Shown here: piece by piece, positions 1 to 7,124 of the stretch
Layout of the letters: every line of letters begins with the position of its first letter
Numbering within the stretch: position 1 is the first letter of the stretch
Assembly (NCBI GenBank): GCA_014379885.1
Contig: JACMKW010000587.1
Location: forward strand, 1 to 14,882
Direction: 5' to 3'
Length of the DNA stretch: 14,882 nt
DNA from: Rhizobacter sp.
Lineage (GTDB): Bacteria > Pseudomonadota > Gammaproteobacteria > Burkholderiales > Burkholderiaceae
The notes under the pieces: model-generated
Database searches by the model: none
Told to the model about the DNA's origin: nothing
Seen by the model: only the letters and a program-made list of their open reading frames with translations
Made by a program: the position numbers and the translations under genes

Positions 1-53
1 CGCTCGGCGCGCGGCTGGAGAACTGGCCGCCCCAGGGCCTGGATAAACGGTAA
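1..53 (+). CDS. rpoA: RNA polymerase alpha subunit, C-terminal end (partial)
   Basis: The reading frame from base 3 encodes LGARLENWPPQGLDKR and then TAA at 51-53. The LG-RLENWPP tail is the characteristic end of the alpha C-terminal domain, which binds UP elements and activators. Only 16 full codons are present; the rest lies left of the window. rplQ follows 153 bases later, the standard rpoA-rplQ order of the bacterial alpha operon, which confirms the assignment despite the short length. Confidence 0.9.
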   Translation, partial: LGARLENWPPQGLDKR

Positions 54-100
54 CGATTCGCCGACAGAAAACACGGCCTGAAAGTCGTCATCAGAGGAGC

Positions 101-179
101 CCGCGCCTTGCGCGGTCGACTCCGGGAGCCGCCAGCGTGGCGGTTCAGTGCACCCGGCAGTACCTGACACGGCTGCCGG
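101..179 (+). other. Three tandem hairpins in the rpoA-rplQ spacer
   Basis: Three perfect inverted repeats lie between rpoA and rplQ: 101-106 with 110-115 (6 bp, 3-base loop), 129-134 with 138-143 (6 bp, 3-base loop) and 154-160 with 173-179 (7 bp, 12-base loop). None is followed by a T-run, so they do not look like intrinsic terminators. In the transcript they could stabilise or process the rpoA-rplQ mRNA or tune rplQ translation. Short GC-rich inverted repeats also arise by chance in DNA of this composition. Confidence 0.35.
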
Positions 180-206
180 CATTCAAAACAGAAAGGAACC
201 TGCACC

Positions 207-602
207 ATGCGTCACCGCAACGGACTTCGCAAACTCAATCGCACCAGCGAGCATCGCCAGGCGATGCTGCGCAACATGTGCAATTCGCTGCTGCAGCACG
301 AAGCGATCAAGACCACGGTCCCCAAGGCCAAGGAACTGCGCCGCGTCGTCGAGCCGCTGATCACGCTGGCCAAGGAAGCCACGCTGGCCAACCGCCGCCT
401 GGCGTTTGACCGCACCCGCGATCGCGACATCGTGGCCAAGCTCTTCAACGAACTGGGCCCGCGCTACAAGGCGCGTCCGGGCGGCTACACCCGGATCCTG
501 AAGATGGGTTTCCGCGTCGGCGACAACGCCCCCATGGCTTTCGTCGAACTGGTCGACCGCGTGGAAGTGGCTGAAGAAGTCGCTGGCGAGAAGGCCGAAT
601 AA
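207..602 (+). CDS. rplQ: 50S ribosomal protein L17
   Basis: This 131-residue protein begins [17 protein letters not shown], the near-invariant L17 start, and continues with [16 protein letters not shown] and the late [20 protein letters not shown] block. L17 binds 23S rRNA in the large subunit near the polypeptide exit tunnel. The length is normal for the family (about 115-135), with a short acidic tail (residues about 115-131). AAAGGAA lies just before the ATG at a good Shine-Dalgarno distance. It is the last gene of the alpha operon and is followed at once by an intrinsic terminator. Confidence 0.98.
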   Translation: MRHRNGLRKLNRTSEHRQAMLRNMCNSLLQHEAIKTTVPKAKELRRVVEPLITLAKEATLANRRLAFDRTRDRDIVAKLFNELGPRYKARPGGYTRILKMGFRVGDNAPMAFVELVDRVEVAEEVAGEKAE

Positions 603-625
603 GCCGCCTTCCAGCGTTCTGGCAC

Positions 626-650
626 AAGGGTCAGCGCGAGCTGGCCTTTT
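626..650 (+). terminator. Intrinsic terminator after rplQ
   Basis: A 10-bp stem (626-635 with 640-649, including two G-T pairs) closes a GCGA tetraloop and ends in TTTT. It starts 24 bases after the rplQ stop codon, so it most likely ends the ribosomal protein/rpoA operon. Confidence 0.8.
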
Positions 651-697
651 GTCATTGGTGCCGCGCGCGCATCATCACGCGGCAGCGCTTCTTCTAG

Positions 698-725
698 TTG
701 AAGACGCCGTTCGATGTGCTACACT
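698..725 (+). promoter_or_regulatory. Sigma-70 promoter for tRNA-fMet
   Basis: A -35 box TTGAAG (698-703) and a -10 box TACACT (720-725) are separated by 16 bases. A TGC just before the -10 gives an extended -10. The tRNA 5' end is 12 bases past the -10, so transcription would start a few bases before mature position 1. It lies between the rplQ terminator and the tRNA, so the tRNA is an independent unit. Confidence 0.7.
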
Positions 726-737
726 CATAGGCTCAGT

Positions 738-814
<77 letters not shown>

Positions 815-841
815 AAGAACACGTGGCAAAGAGCCACAGCA

Positions 842-872
842 AACGCCAACCGCAAGGTTGGCGTTCTGTTTT
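842..872 (+). terminator. Intrinsic terminator after tRNA-fMet
   Basis: A perfect 10-bp stem (842-851 with 856-865) closes a GCAA loop and is followed by CTGTTTT. It starts 27 bases after the tRNA CCA and separates the tRNA from rpoD, so rpoD needs its own promoter between about 873 and 979. I could not identify a convincing one there. Confidence 0.85.
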
Positions 873-979
873 GTGGCGCGCCTCCTTGAGGGCAAGCCGG
901 TCACCGGCGGCTTTCAAACGGACGAAACATCCCCATCTGGTTGGGCTCTTACCGGCTCACCTTCTCGTCTAGGAACCGA

Positions 980-2986
980 ATGACCGCCAAGACCCGCACT
1001 TCCTCGCTCGCCATCACCGGCGCCTCTGCAGCCAACGCAACCGCCAAGCTTGAGCTCAAGGCCAAGCCGCTGCGCGTGAAGGTGCCGAAATCCAAGGAAC
1101 GCGCGCTTATCCGCGAGTTCGGCCTTGACATCACGACCCTGACCGAGGCCGAGCTTGAAAGGCGCCGCGTCGAGTTGACGGCGTTGATCAAGATGGGCAA
1201 GAGCCGCGGGTTTCTGACGCACCAGGAGATCAACGATCACCTGCCGGAAAAGCTGGTCGACGCCGAAGCGATCGAGGCCACCGTCAAGCTGCTCATTGAC
1301 ATGGGCATCGCCGTCTACGAGCAGGCCCCCGACGCGGCCACGCTCCTGGTTGCCGGCGGGACGGGCACCGCAGCGACCGATGAGGAAGCCGCCGAAGCCG
1401 CAGAGGGAGCGCTCACGACGGTCGATTCCGAGTTCGGGCGCACGACCGATCCCGTGCGCATGTACATGCGAGAAATGAGCACCTTCGAATTGCTCACCCG
1501 TGAAGGCGAGATCGAAATCGCCAAGCGCATCGAAGGGGGTCTGCAATCGATGCTGCAGGCCATTTCTGCCAGCCCCGCGGTCGTCGCGGAGATCCTGGCC
1601 CACGGTGCCAAGGTGGCAGCAGGTGAACTGTCGATCTCGGACGTCGTCGATGGTCTTGTCGTTGCCGACGAAGCCGATGACTACGTGGCCGAAGAAGACG
1701 TTGATTCGTTCGATGAAGACGAAGAAGCTGATGACGCGGGCGGCGGCAGCGGAGCAACCACGCGGCGCCTGGAAGAGATGAAGCGTGCCGCGCTTGAGCG
1801 GTTTGAGCTGATCAATCTGGCCTTCAAATCCTTGCGCAAGGCTTTTGAGAAGAGCGGCCATGGGTCGACCGCCTACCGCAAGGCGCAAAAGGCGCTCAGC
1901 GAGCAGCTGATGACGCTGCGCTTCACCGTCAAGACGATCGACAAACTCTGCACCATGTCGCGCCTGCAAGTCGAAGAGGTTCGACGCCACGAACGTGAGA
2001 TTCGCAGGCTCGCGGTTGACAGGTGCGGCATGCCGCAACAACACTTCATTGAAAGCTTCCCGGCCAACGCCTTGAACCTGCAATGGGCCATCGACGAAGC
2101 GGCAGGCCGCACGCCCTATGGCGCAGCCTTGGGCCGCAGCGTGCCCGCGATTCAGGAGCACCAAGTCAAGCTCGCCGAGATTCAGGCCCAGAGCGTGGTT
2201 CCGCTCGATGAGCTGAAGGCCATCAACAAGAAGATGGGCGAAGGTGAACGCGCAATGCGCGCCGCCAAGCAGGAGATGATCGAGGCCAATCTGCGCCTGG
2301 TGATCTCCATTGCCAAGAAGTACACCAACCGCGGCATGCAGTTCCTCGACCTGATCCAGGAAGGCAATGTTGGTTTGATGAAGGCGGTCGAGAAGTTCGA
2401 ATACCGGCGAGGGTTCAAGTTCTCGACTTACGCGACATGGTGGATCCGCCAAGCCATCACGCGGGCGATCGCCGATCAGGCGCGCACGATCCGCGTTCCG
2501 GTCCACATGATCGAGTCGATCAACAAGATCAACCGTGCGAGCCGGGAGCACCTGCAGCAGTTCGGCTTCGAGCCCGACGCCGCCACGCTCGCGGCCAAGC
2601 TCGAAATCCCGGAAGCGAAGATTCGCCAGATCATGAAGATCGCCAAAGAACCGATCTCGCTGGAACTGCAGATCGGCGACGATGGTGACACGACGCTGGG
2701 CGACATGATTGAAGACGCGAGCAGCGTCGCCCCAATGGAAGCCGCCATGCAGTCGAACCTTCGATCGGTCGTGGGCGAGCTTCTGGATGGCCTGTCGCCT
2801 CACGAAGCGAAGATCGTGCGGATGCGCTTCGGCATCGACATGAGCAGCGACCACACGGTGGATGAAGTCGGCAAGCAATTCGACGTGACCCGCGAGCGGG
2901 TGCGTCAAATCGAAGCGCAGGCGCTGCGCAAGCTCAAGCATCCCAGCCTTTCAGACAAGCTGCGCGTTTTTTCTGAAGCCATGTGA
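980..2986 (+). CDS. rpoD: RNA polymerase primary sigma factor, sigma-70 (RpoD), divergent
   Basis: This 668-residue protein directs RNA polymerase to -10/-35 promoters. In order it has: region 1.1 (about 40-125, with [14 protein letters not shown]); region 1.2 (about 157-188, [10 protein letters not shown]); a long non-conserved region (about 190-425) with an acidic run near 230-252; region 2 (about 431-505, including [20 protein letters not shown]); region 3 with the sigma-finger core [14 protein letters not shown] (566-579); and region 4.2 with the helix-turn-helix [21 protein letters not shown] 980 follows AGGAA; an in-frame TTG at 941 lacks family support. Region 4.2 has Gln647 and Leu657 where E. 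coli sigma-70 has Lys593 and Arg603, and several other usually fixed positions differ. The gene sits alone, away from the frequent rpsU-dnaG-rpoD context. It is clearly a full-length group 1-type sigma, but it may be a second copy rather than the only one. Confidence 0.95.
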   Translation: MTAKTRTSSLAITGASAANATAKLELKAKPLRVKVPKSKERALIREFGLDITTLTEAELERRRVELTALIKMGKSRGFLTHQEINDHLPEKLVDAEAIEATVKLLIDMGIAVYEQAPDAATLLVAGGTGTAATDEEAAEAAEGALTTVDSEFGRTTDPVRMYMREMSTFELLTREGEIEIAKRIEGGLQSMLQAISASPAVVAEILAHGAKVAAGELSISDVVDGLVVADEADDYVAEEDVDSFDEDEEADDAGGGSGATTRRLEEMKRAALERFELINLAFKSLRKAFEKSGHGSTAYRKAQKALSEQLMTLRFTVKTIDKLCTMSRLQVEEVRRHEREIRRLAVDRCGMPQQHFIESFPANALNLQWAIDEAAGRTPYGAALGRSVPAIQEHQVKLAEIQAQSVVPLDELKAINKKMGEGERAMRAAKQEMIEANLRLVISIAKKYTNRGMQFLDLIQEGNVGLMKAVEKFEYRRGFKFSTYATWWIRQAITRAIADQARTIRVPVHMIESINKINRASREHLQQFGFEPDAATLAAKLEIPEAKIRQIMKIAKEPISLELQIGDDGDTTLGDMIEDASSVAPMEAAMQSNLRSVVGELLDGLSPHEAKIVRMRFGIDMSSDHTVDEVGKQFDVTRERVRQIEAQALRKLKHPSLSDKLRVFSEAM

Positions 2987-2988
2987 CC

Positions 2989-3031
2989 CGTGATCACGCT
3001 GGCTGCGATGCTCCTGTCTGTGGGGGCATCG
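2989..3031. other. Inverted repeats between convergent genes
   Basis: Two dyads lie between the rpoD stop and the end of the minus-strand gene at 3077: the 10-bp palindrome CGTGATCACG (2989-2998), and a 9-bp stem 3006-3014 with 3023-3031 (one G-T pair, 8-base loop). Their position between convergent genes suits a shared transcription end, but neither strand has a T-run, so intrinsic termination is doubtful. Confidence 0.35.
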
Positions 3032-3076
3032 GGTAACGCGTAGCAGGGCGGGTCTGGCCTTGCGCCTGCAGCGACC

Positions 3077-3301
3077 CTATCGCAGCCGAGCAAACCGGAT
3101 GTGATTGATCAGTGGCTCTGGCCCGACCAGGTGCATCTCTTCCCGCACGATCCTCACCAAGCCTTGGTCGGCCATCGATTTGAGATCGCGCGCAGCGCTG
3201 TCGTACGCGTATGGATTTTCCAGCGATGTTCCAGCGCCCTCCAGATCGGTGGGGACACCGAATTCGGATTCCAGGTAAGTGGTTCGAACGAGTGTGCTCA
3301 T
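3077..3301 (-). CDS. Hypothetical 74-residue protein
   Basis: I do not recognise the family. The ATG at 3301 is preceded on its strand by AGGAG with a 6-base gap, an excellent Shine-Dalgarno, so this start is preferred to one 21 codons upstream. The product begins MSTLVRTTYLESEFGVP and has no signal peptide or membrane segment. The middle and C-terminal part (DSAARDLKSMADQGLVRIVREEMHLV, written here as DSAARDLKSMADQ then GLVRIVREEMHLV) looks like a helix followed by a beta pair, as in small winged-helix proteins; that is inference only. It converges on rpoD and diverges from the exported-protein operon to its right. The ribosome site and balanced amino acid make-up argue that it is real. Confidence 0.65.
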   Translation of the reverse strand: MSTLVRTTYLESEFGVPTDLEGAGTSLENPYAYDSAARDLKSMADQGLVRIVREEMHLVGPEPLINHIRFARLR

Positions 3302-3353
3302 GGAGTGCTCCTGGGGTAGGTGGACGACGGGCCACGCGGGGGCAGGGAGGCTC

Positions 3354-3376
3354 ATCGTACTCACGAAAATTCACGA
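3354..3376 (-). promoter_or_regulatory. Direct repeat and weak -10 upstream of the 74-residue gene
   Basis: TCACGA occurs at 3361-3366 and 3371-3376, one helical turn apart (10 bases), in an AT-richer patch about 60-75 bases upstream of the minus-strand start at 3301. On the minus strand TACGAT (3359-3354) is a passable -10 next to it, but no good -35 is seen. It may be a promoter with an operator; the support is weak. Confidence 0.25.
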
Positions 3377-3530
3377 GAAAAATGTTGGGCTTTCCGGATC
3401 GTGAACGCACCGGTATGGCACGCGCTCGGGGCACGTCTCAGGTGCGTTACTTCTGTGCCGGGCGAGCTTGGTGCAGAGCCGAACGGGCCAGGGGCCACGC
3501 CTTTTGCGCGTCATCTCGCCTCGTCACACT

Positions 3531-3543
3531 GACCTGTCAGGTC
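3531..3543. promoter_or_regulatory. 13-base perfect dyad, possible operator
   Basis: GACCTG-T-CAGGTC is a perfect inverted repeat centred on one base, 50 bases before the start codon of the exported-protein operon at 3593. Its size and position suit a repressor or activator site in that promoter region. The region 3302-3592 (291 bases) holds no gene that I can support and no clear -35/-10 pair on the plus strand. Confidence 0.3.
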
Positions 3544-3592
3544 TGCAATCCATGCTGGCCGCGAATAAGTCAAACATGGGTTGGGGGGAGTG

Positions 3593-4162
3593 ATGAGCAC
3601 GTTTTATGTGCGTTGGGCCAAGGGTCTTTTTTTGCTGGCGCTCGCCTGCGCTTCAACCGCTCAGGCCGCGATGGTCGAATATTCGTTGACGGCCCTGGGC
3701 GGAAATGTCTGGCGCTACGACTACACGCTGAGCAACACCGGCCCGGCCGTGAGCTTCGATGAGTTCACGGTGTACTTCGATCAGCCTGGCATCGCCGGCA
3801 TCACGGCTGCGGCCACGCCGGCCGGTTGGAGCAGCATCGTGGTGCAGCCTGACCCGATCCTGCCCGATGCCGGCTTCTTCGACGCCCTCAGCCTGGCGGG
3901 CTCGGTTCCGGCCGGCGGAGTGATCTCCGGGTTCTCCGTGGCCTTCTCCTACCTGGCTGGGTTGACGCCGGGTACGCAACGGTTCGATTTGGTGACATCG
4001 GAACCCTTCCAGACGGTGTTTTCCGGCATCACTTCCGCTGCGCCCTCTCCTGTGCCCTTGCCTGTCCCGGCGGCGCTCCTGTTGGTGGGTCTGGCGGCGG
4101 GTGCATTCGGCTCGCATGCTCGTCCGAAGACGAGTTCAGAGAAGTCGGGAGCGTCGGCATGA
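3593..4162 (+). CDS. Exported protein with VPLP-type C-terminal sorting-like tail
   Basis: This 189-residue protein has an N-terminal signal peptide (about 1-25, hydrophobic GLFLLALACASTAQA). The middle is probably beta-rich: it opens VEYSLTALGGNVWRYDYTL, a pattern seen in many PEP-CTERM cargo proteins. The C-terminus has PSPVPLPVPA (about 151-160), a hydrophobic helix (about 160-173) and a weakly basic tail with R177 and K179. This resembles PEP-CTERM/VPLP sorting signals read by exosortases, with VPLP replacing the usual PEP and fewer arginines than normal. ATG 3593 follows GGGGGAG; an in-frame TTG at 3581 is not needed. Its stop overlaps the next start (ATGA at 4159), so the two are co-translated. 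Function unknown; the sorting call is likely but not certain. Confidence 0.8.
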   Translation: MSTFYVRWAKGLFLLALACASTAQAAMVEYSLTALGGNVWRYDYTLSNTGPAVSFDEFTVYFDQPGIAGITAAATPAGWSSIVVQPDPILPDAGFFDALSLAGSVPAGGVISGFSVAFSYLAGLTPGTQRFDLVTSEPFQTVFSGITSAAPSPVPLPVPAALLLVGLAAGAFGSHARPKTSSEKSGASA

Positions 4163-6153
4163 TCGCGTGCTGCCGTTCACTCCTTGCCGCGCTGCTGTGG
4201 GCGTTGGCCGCATTCACGGTGTTCGCGCCGTCTCTGGCGCAAGCGGCTGCCGAGGTCACTGGCCAACAACTCGTCAGCTCGGTGCGCTCTGGCCGCACCA
4301 GCTTCGATTACACCTACCGCATCACCGTACGCAACGGCACGCCTGCATTGACAGCGGCACAAGCCTCGGTGCGAAGCAACTCGACAGCCACGCAGGTGTT
4401 GAAGTCGTCGGTGGCATTGGGTGACCTGCAAGCGGGGGCCACCATCACCAGCACCGACACCTTCGTCATCCGGCAAGACCGGTCGCTGCCGTTCAACCCT
4501 GCTGCACTGCTCTGGACGGTGTCTGGCGCCTCCATTTCAGGTCCGAGCAGTCTGGAGCTCGGGTTGTCAGAGCCGTTCGTGGCGCCCGACGGCAGCATCA
4601 CTGTCACGCCCGCCGTGCGTGATCAAAGCGGCACGCTGCTCGACAACGACAGCTTGCAGTTCACGCTGGCAATCGCCTCGGTCGGTGCGGTGAGTGGCAA
4701 CGCGCCCGTCATCAACGGCTTGAGCGTGAGCTTCCCCAAGCTCGACAAGCGGTTGCTCGATCAGAACCTGTCGATCGACCCGGAAGGTGAGTTTGCCGAT
4801 GGCGACCCGACCGACCCCAACTACGGCAAGGAAACCGGAGGGCGTTACCGCGTCACCGTGTCTATCGCCGGCTCGTCCGTCACGGCCAGCAAAGAGGTGA
4901 TGGTGTTGCCCAGTGGCACGGCGGGCGTCACCGTCAAGGCCAGCCAGTACGCAGGCCAACTGGAGAGCTTGCTTGCGGCCGCCACGCTGGCCAGCCAGAA
5001 CGGCGACGCCGCGGGCCTGGCCCAGGTGCGCGCCACGCTGCAAACGGTCAACGCCAACCATGACTACTCGGCCGCCGTGCTGGGTGCCACTCAGGCGATG
5101 GCGCCTCCCAATGGCTACCTGGTCACCCCCGCGCTGCTCAGTGCCCGCGGCTTCGTGCCTGGCCCGCAAGACGCGCAGTTTGCGACGGCGCTGGCCAACG
5201 TCGTCACGCGCATTCGTGCGGCCCGCACGCAAGTAGCAGCCACCAACGCGGCGGCCCTGACGCAGGAGTCGATCGATGCGCTGCAAAGCGCTGCCACTGC
5301 CTACAAGCAAGCGCTCGTGGCTCTGCAAGCACTGCGGCTCAGCGCACTCGGTGCGGCTCAGCAAGAGCTGGCGATCAATCAACAGCTGGGAACCGAGCTG
5401 CCCTTGTTGCTCGACGCCATCAGACGCAAGACGGGTGAGCTCGTGACGACCGTGACGACAGCCGGTTTGCGTGTGCAACCCACCCACGCCAGCCACAAGG
5501 CGCCGGCCGCCCTGGCCCGCTCCACACCGAAGGCCATGTACGCCGGCGCGCAGCCGGTACAGGTGTACCCGTTCGCGGCGTTTGCGTTCTCCATCTTCAC
5601 CGACCTCTCGGGCACAGCACGCGCCAACATCATCGAGCTGACAGTCACGTTGGTGAACAGCCTCGTCAACATCATGGCGGCCGATGCGATCAACGCCAAC
5701 AGCCCCGGTGGTGTTTCCATCGACGTCTGCCTTGCCAGCTCGTCGGTGGCTTTTGTATGCCCCAACTACCGGCCCAGCATCGTGACCGGCTCTGGCTTTG
5801 GCCGCAATGCCGGCGCCATCAAGGTGGCCCTGGTCGGTTGTGTGGGAGGCGACCTGATTCGCAACCTCATGACCCTGCGCCAGCCGCGCGACATTGCTGC
5901 CGGCATCCGCTTGATCAACAAGGTGGTGTCGATCACCAACTCCTTGCAGCAAGAGGGCGGTGTGGGTGCGGTCGTGATGCCCGACTTCATCGACGAAGAC
6001 GAACTCTTCGGTGGCGACCGCCTGTACTTTGCGAACGGCTGGCCGCGGGTCAACCAGGGTCGCTTGCCGTGCGTGGGCATCGTGATCGTGATGAACCAGA
6101 CCAGCGGCGGTGTCTCGGCGCTGAACCTGAACTTCCTCGGACAGTGTGGCTAG
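4159..6153 (+). CDS. Large exported protein of unknown function
   Basis: A 664-residue protein with a signal peptide (1 to about 29, ending SLAQA), hence exported. Residues about 32-120 form a predicted beta-sandwich of the kind found in secreted betaproteobacterial proteins, with GDLQAGATITSTDTFVIRQD followed by RSLPFNPAALLWTVSG. Residues about 120-260 look like a second beta domain. About 260-430 is alanine/glutamine-rich and helical, possibly coiled coil. The last 170 residues are again globular, with five cysteines that could form disulfides in the periplasm or outside. I see no catalytic motif, no C-terminal anchor and no sorting tail. GGGAG sits 7 bases before ATG 4159, and the start overlaps the stop of the upstream gene. 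It converges on the protease gene 11 bases away. Cargo or partner of the VPLP-tailed protein is a reasonable guess. Confidence 0.8.
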   Translation: MIACCRSLLAALLWALAAFTVFAPSLAQAAAEVTGQQLVSSVRSGRTSFDYTYRITVRNGTPALTAAQASVRSNSTATQVLKSSVALGDLQAGATITSTDTFVIRQDRSLPFNPAALLWTVSGASISGPSSLELGLSEPFVAPDGSITVTPAVRDQSGTLLDNDSLQFTLAIASVGAVSGNAPVINGLSVSFPKLDKRLLDQNLSIDPEGEFADGDPTDPNYGKETGGRYRVTVSIAGSSVTASKEVMVLPSGTAGVTVKASQYAGQLESLLAAATLASQNGDAAGLAQVRATLQTVNANHDYSAAVLGATQAMAPPNGYLVTPALLSARGFVPGPQDAQFATALANVVTRIRAARTQVAATNAAALTQESIDALQSAATAYKQALVALQALRLSALGAAQQELAINQQLGTELPLLLDAIRRKTGELVTTVTTAGLRVQPTHASHKAPAALARSTPKAMYAGAQPVQVYPFAAFAFSIFTDLSGTARANIIELTVTLVNSLVNIMAADAINANSPGGVSIDVCLASSSVAFVCPNYRPSIVTGSGFGRNAGAIKVALVGCVGGDLIRNLMTLRQPRDIAAGIRLINKVVSITNSLQQEGGVGAVVMPDFIDEDELFGGDRLYFANGWPRVNQGRLPCVGIVIVMNQTSGGVSALNLNFLGQCG

Positions 6154-6164
6154 GAGCGCGGGCG

Positions 6165-6803
6165 CTACTGCTTGAGAAGCATTGTGAGCTCGGCCACCGG
6201 CACGGCGAACCCGAGGCCGTAGCCACCCGGGATGGTGGCGTTGGCGATGGCGATCACCTGCCCGTCGAGGTTCAGCACCGGGCCGCCGGAGTTGCCGGGG
6301 TTCACGGCCGCGTTGAGTTGCAGGCGCCTGGCCAGCGCCGCGGGTTCGAGCACCGCACCCGGCAGGGCACTGACGATTCCTGTTGTGGCGGTGGTGCGGG
6401 TGCCAAACGGGCACCCCAGCACCAGCACCCATTCGCCCGGCACCGCCGTGGCGGTGGCCAAGGGCAGGCCTGGCATCGGCGCGTCAGCGTCGATCTCCAG
6501 CAGCGCGATGTCTGCGGCTTCGTCCATGCCGATCAGGCGCGCGGGCCAGCGTCTTGATTCCCAGTGAACAACCGGCGTGCCTTGAAGTGACTGCAGCACA
6601 TGGGCTGCAGTGGCCACCAGGCGTGTGTTCTCCAAGCGAAAGCCCGAGCCCAGCACGCTGCCGGCATCACCCACACCCACCACCGCGGGCGAACCGCGCC
6701 GAATGATCGGCACAAAATCGGCGTGCAACGCGGGAGGGGCGTGGCCACACGCACTCAAGCCCAGACCCATCAGCACGGCCAGCGTTGCGCGCCGCGTGTT
6801 CAC
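6165..6803 (-). CDS. Lipoprotein serine protease, trypsin/HtrA-like, no PDZ
   Basis: A 212-residue protease of the S1C/trypsin-2 type. The triad is visible: His68 in VATAAHVL, Asp98 in ADIALLEID and Ser172 in NPGNSGGPV, with the oxyanion loop intact. The N-terminus has a lipobox LSAC with Cys19 and no Asp at +2, so it is probably an outer-membrane lipoprotein facing the periplasm. HtrA/DegP family members usually carry one or two C-terminal PDZ domains; this protein ends just after the protease barrel, so substrate choice must work differently. The start is GTG at 6803, which overlaps the TGA of the upstream gene (GTGA); the first codons, NTRRATLAVLMGLGLSAC, give a proper signal sequence. Catalytic activity is likely; the substrate is unknown. 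Confidence 0.9.
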   Translation of the reverse strand: MNTRRATLAVLMGLGLSACGHAPPALHADFVPIIRRGSPAVVGVGDAGSVLGSGFRLENTRLVATAAHVLQSLQGTPVVHWESRRWPARLIGMDEAADIALLEIDADAPMPGLPLATATAVPGEWVLVLGCPFGTRTTATTGIVSALPGAVLEPAALARRLQLNAAVNPGNSGGPVLNLDGQVIAIANATIPGGYGLGFAVPVAELTMLLKQ

Positions 6804-6967
6804 GACACGCCGCTCAAGTCAATGTGCCAACGTTTGGCCAGCCAGACGACCAGCAAGGCGGTGAGCACGCACAACACGCCGGCCCACAGCTTGCGCTGTG
6901 GCCAGAGCATGGACACCGTTGCGCCGGCCGCCATGACGATGGCAATGAGCAAGACCTCTTTGAGCAT
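6800..6967 (-). CDS. Small two-helix membrane protein
   Basis: A 55-residue product starting MLKEVLLIAIVMAAG with two hydrophobic segments (about 4-18 and 24-42) separated by PQRK, and a short tail WLAKRWHIDLSGVS. Its TGA overlaps the GTG of the protease gene by three bases in the same orientation, which suggests coupled translation and supports it as a real gene. An alternative ATG at 7015 would add 16 residues (MAHNELSCVCGDDGGL) with a Cys-X-Cys. That start abuts a strong hairpin (7016-7029) and has a poorly spaced G-rich site, so I prefer 6967. No family recognised. It could be an anchor or partner for the protease. Confidence 0.6.
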   Translation of the reverse strand: MLKEVLLIAIVMAAGATVSMLWPQRKLWAGVLCVLTALLVVWLAKRWHIDLSGVS

Positions 6968-7015
6968 CAAGCCACCATCGTCGCCGCAAACGCATGACAG
7001 CTCGTTGTGCGCCAT

Positions 7016-7029
7016 GGCCCGTTCGGGCC
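7016..7029. other. Perfect 6-bp hairpin before the small membrane gene
   Basis: GGCCCG and CGGGCC flank TT, giving a very stable GC hairpin in the leader of the minus-strand pair. It touches the alternative start at 7015 and could block it. The rest of the 7016-7124 spacer has another small dyad (GCATGACATGC) and the ribosome site of the glycosyltransferase; I see no clear promoter. Confidence 0.35.
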
Positions 7030-7124
7030 CCCCTCGTCTCGGGGTGCGTTCGGACTAGCCCGCATGACATGCGTTGGTCACGCCCACCCCCGAACATCCT
7101 CTCTGATCAAGGAGGCGGGACCCC

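Noticed and set aside
941..979. TTG start extending RpoD by 13 residues
   Set aside because: ATG 980 has AGGAA just upstream, and the extension carries no family-like sequence.
914..2941. 675-codon open frame antisense to rpoD
   Set aside because: It mirrors the rpoD codons in GC-rich DNA; its product is His/Asp/Leu/Arg-rich with no domain, and rpoD is unmistakable on the other strand.
4567..6432. 621-codon antisense frame across the 664-residue gene and into the protease gene
   Set aside because: The composition is biased (Arg/Gly/His/Gln), there is no ribosome site, and it overlaps two well-supported genes.
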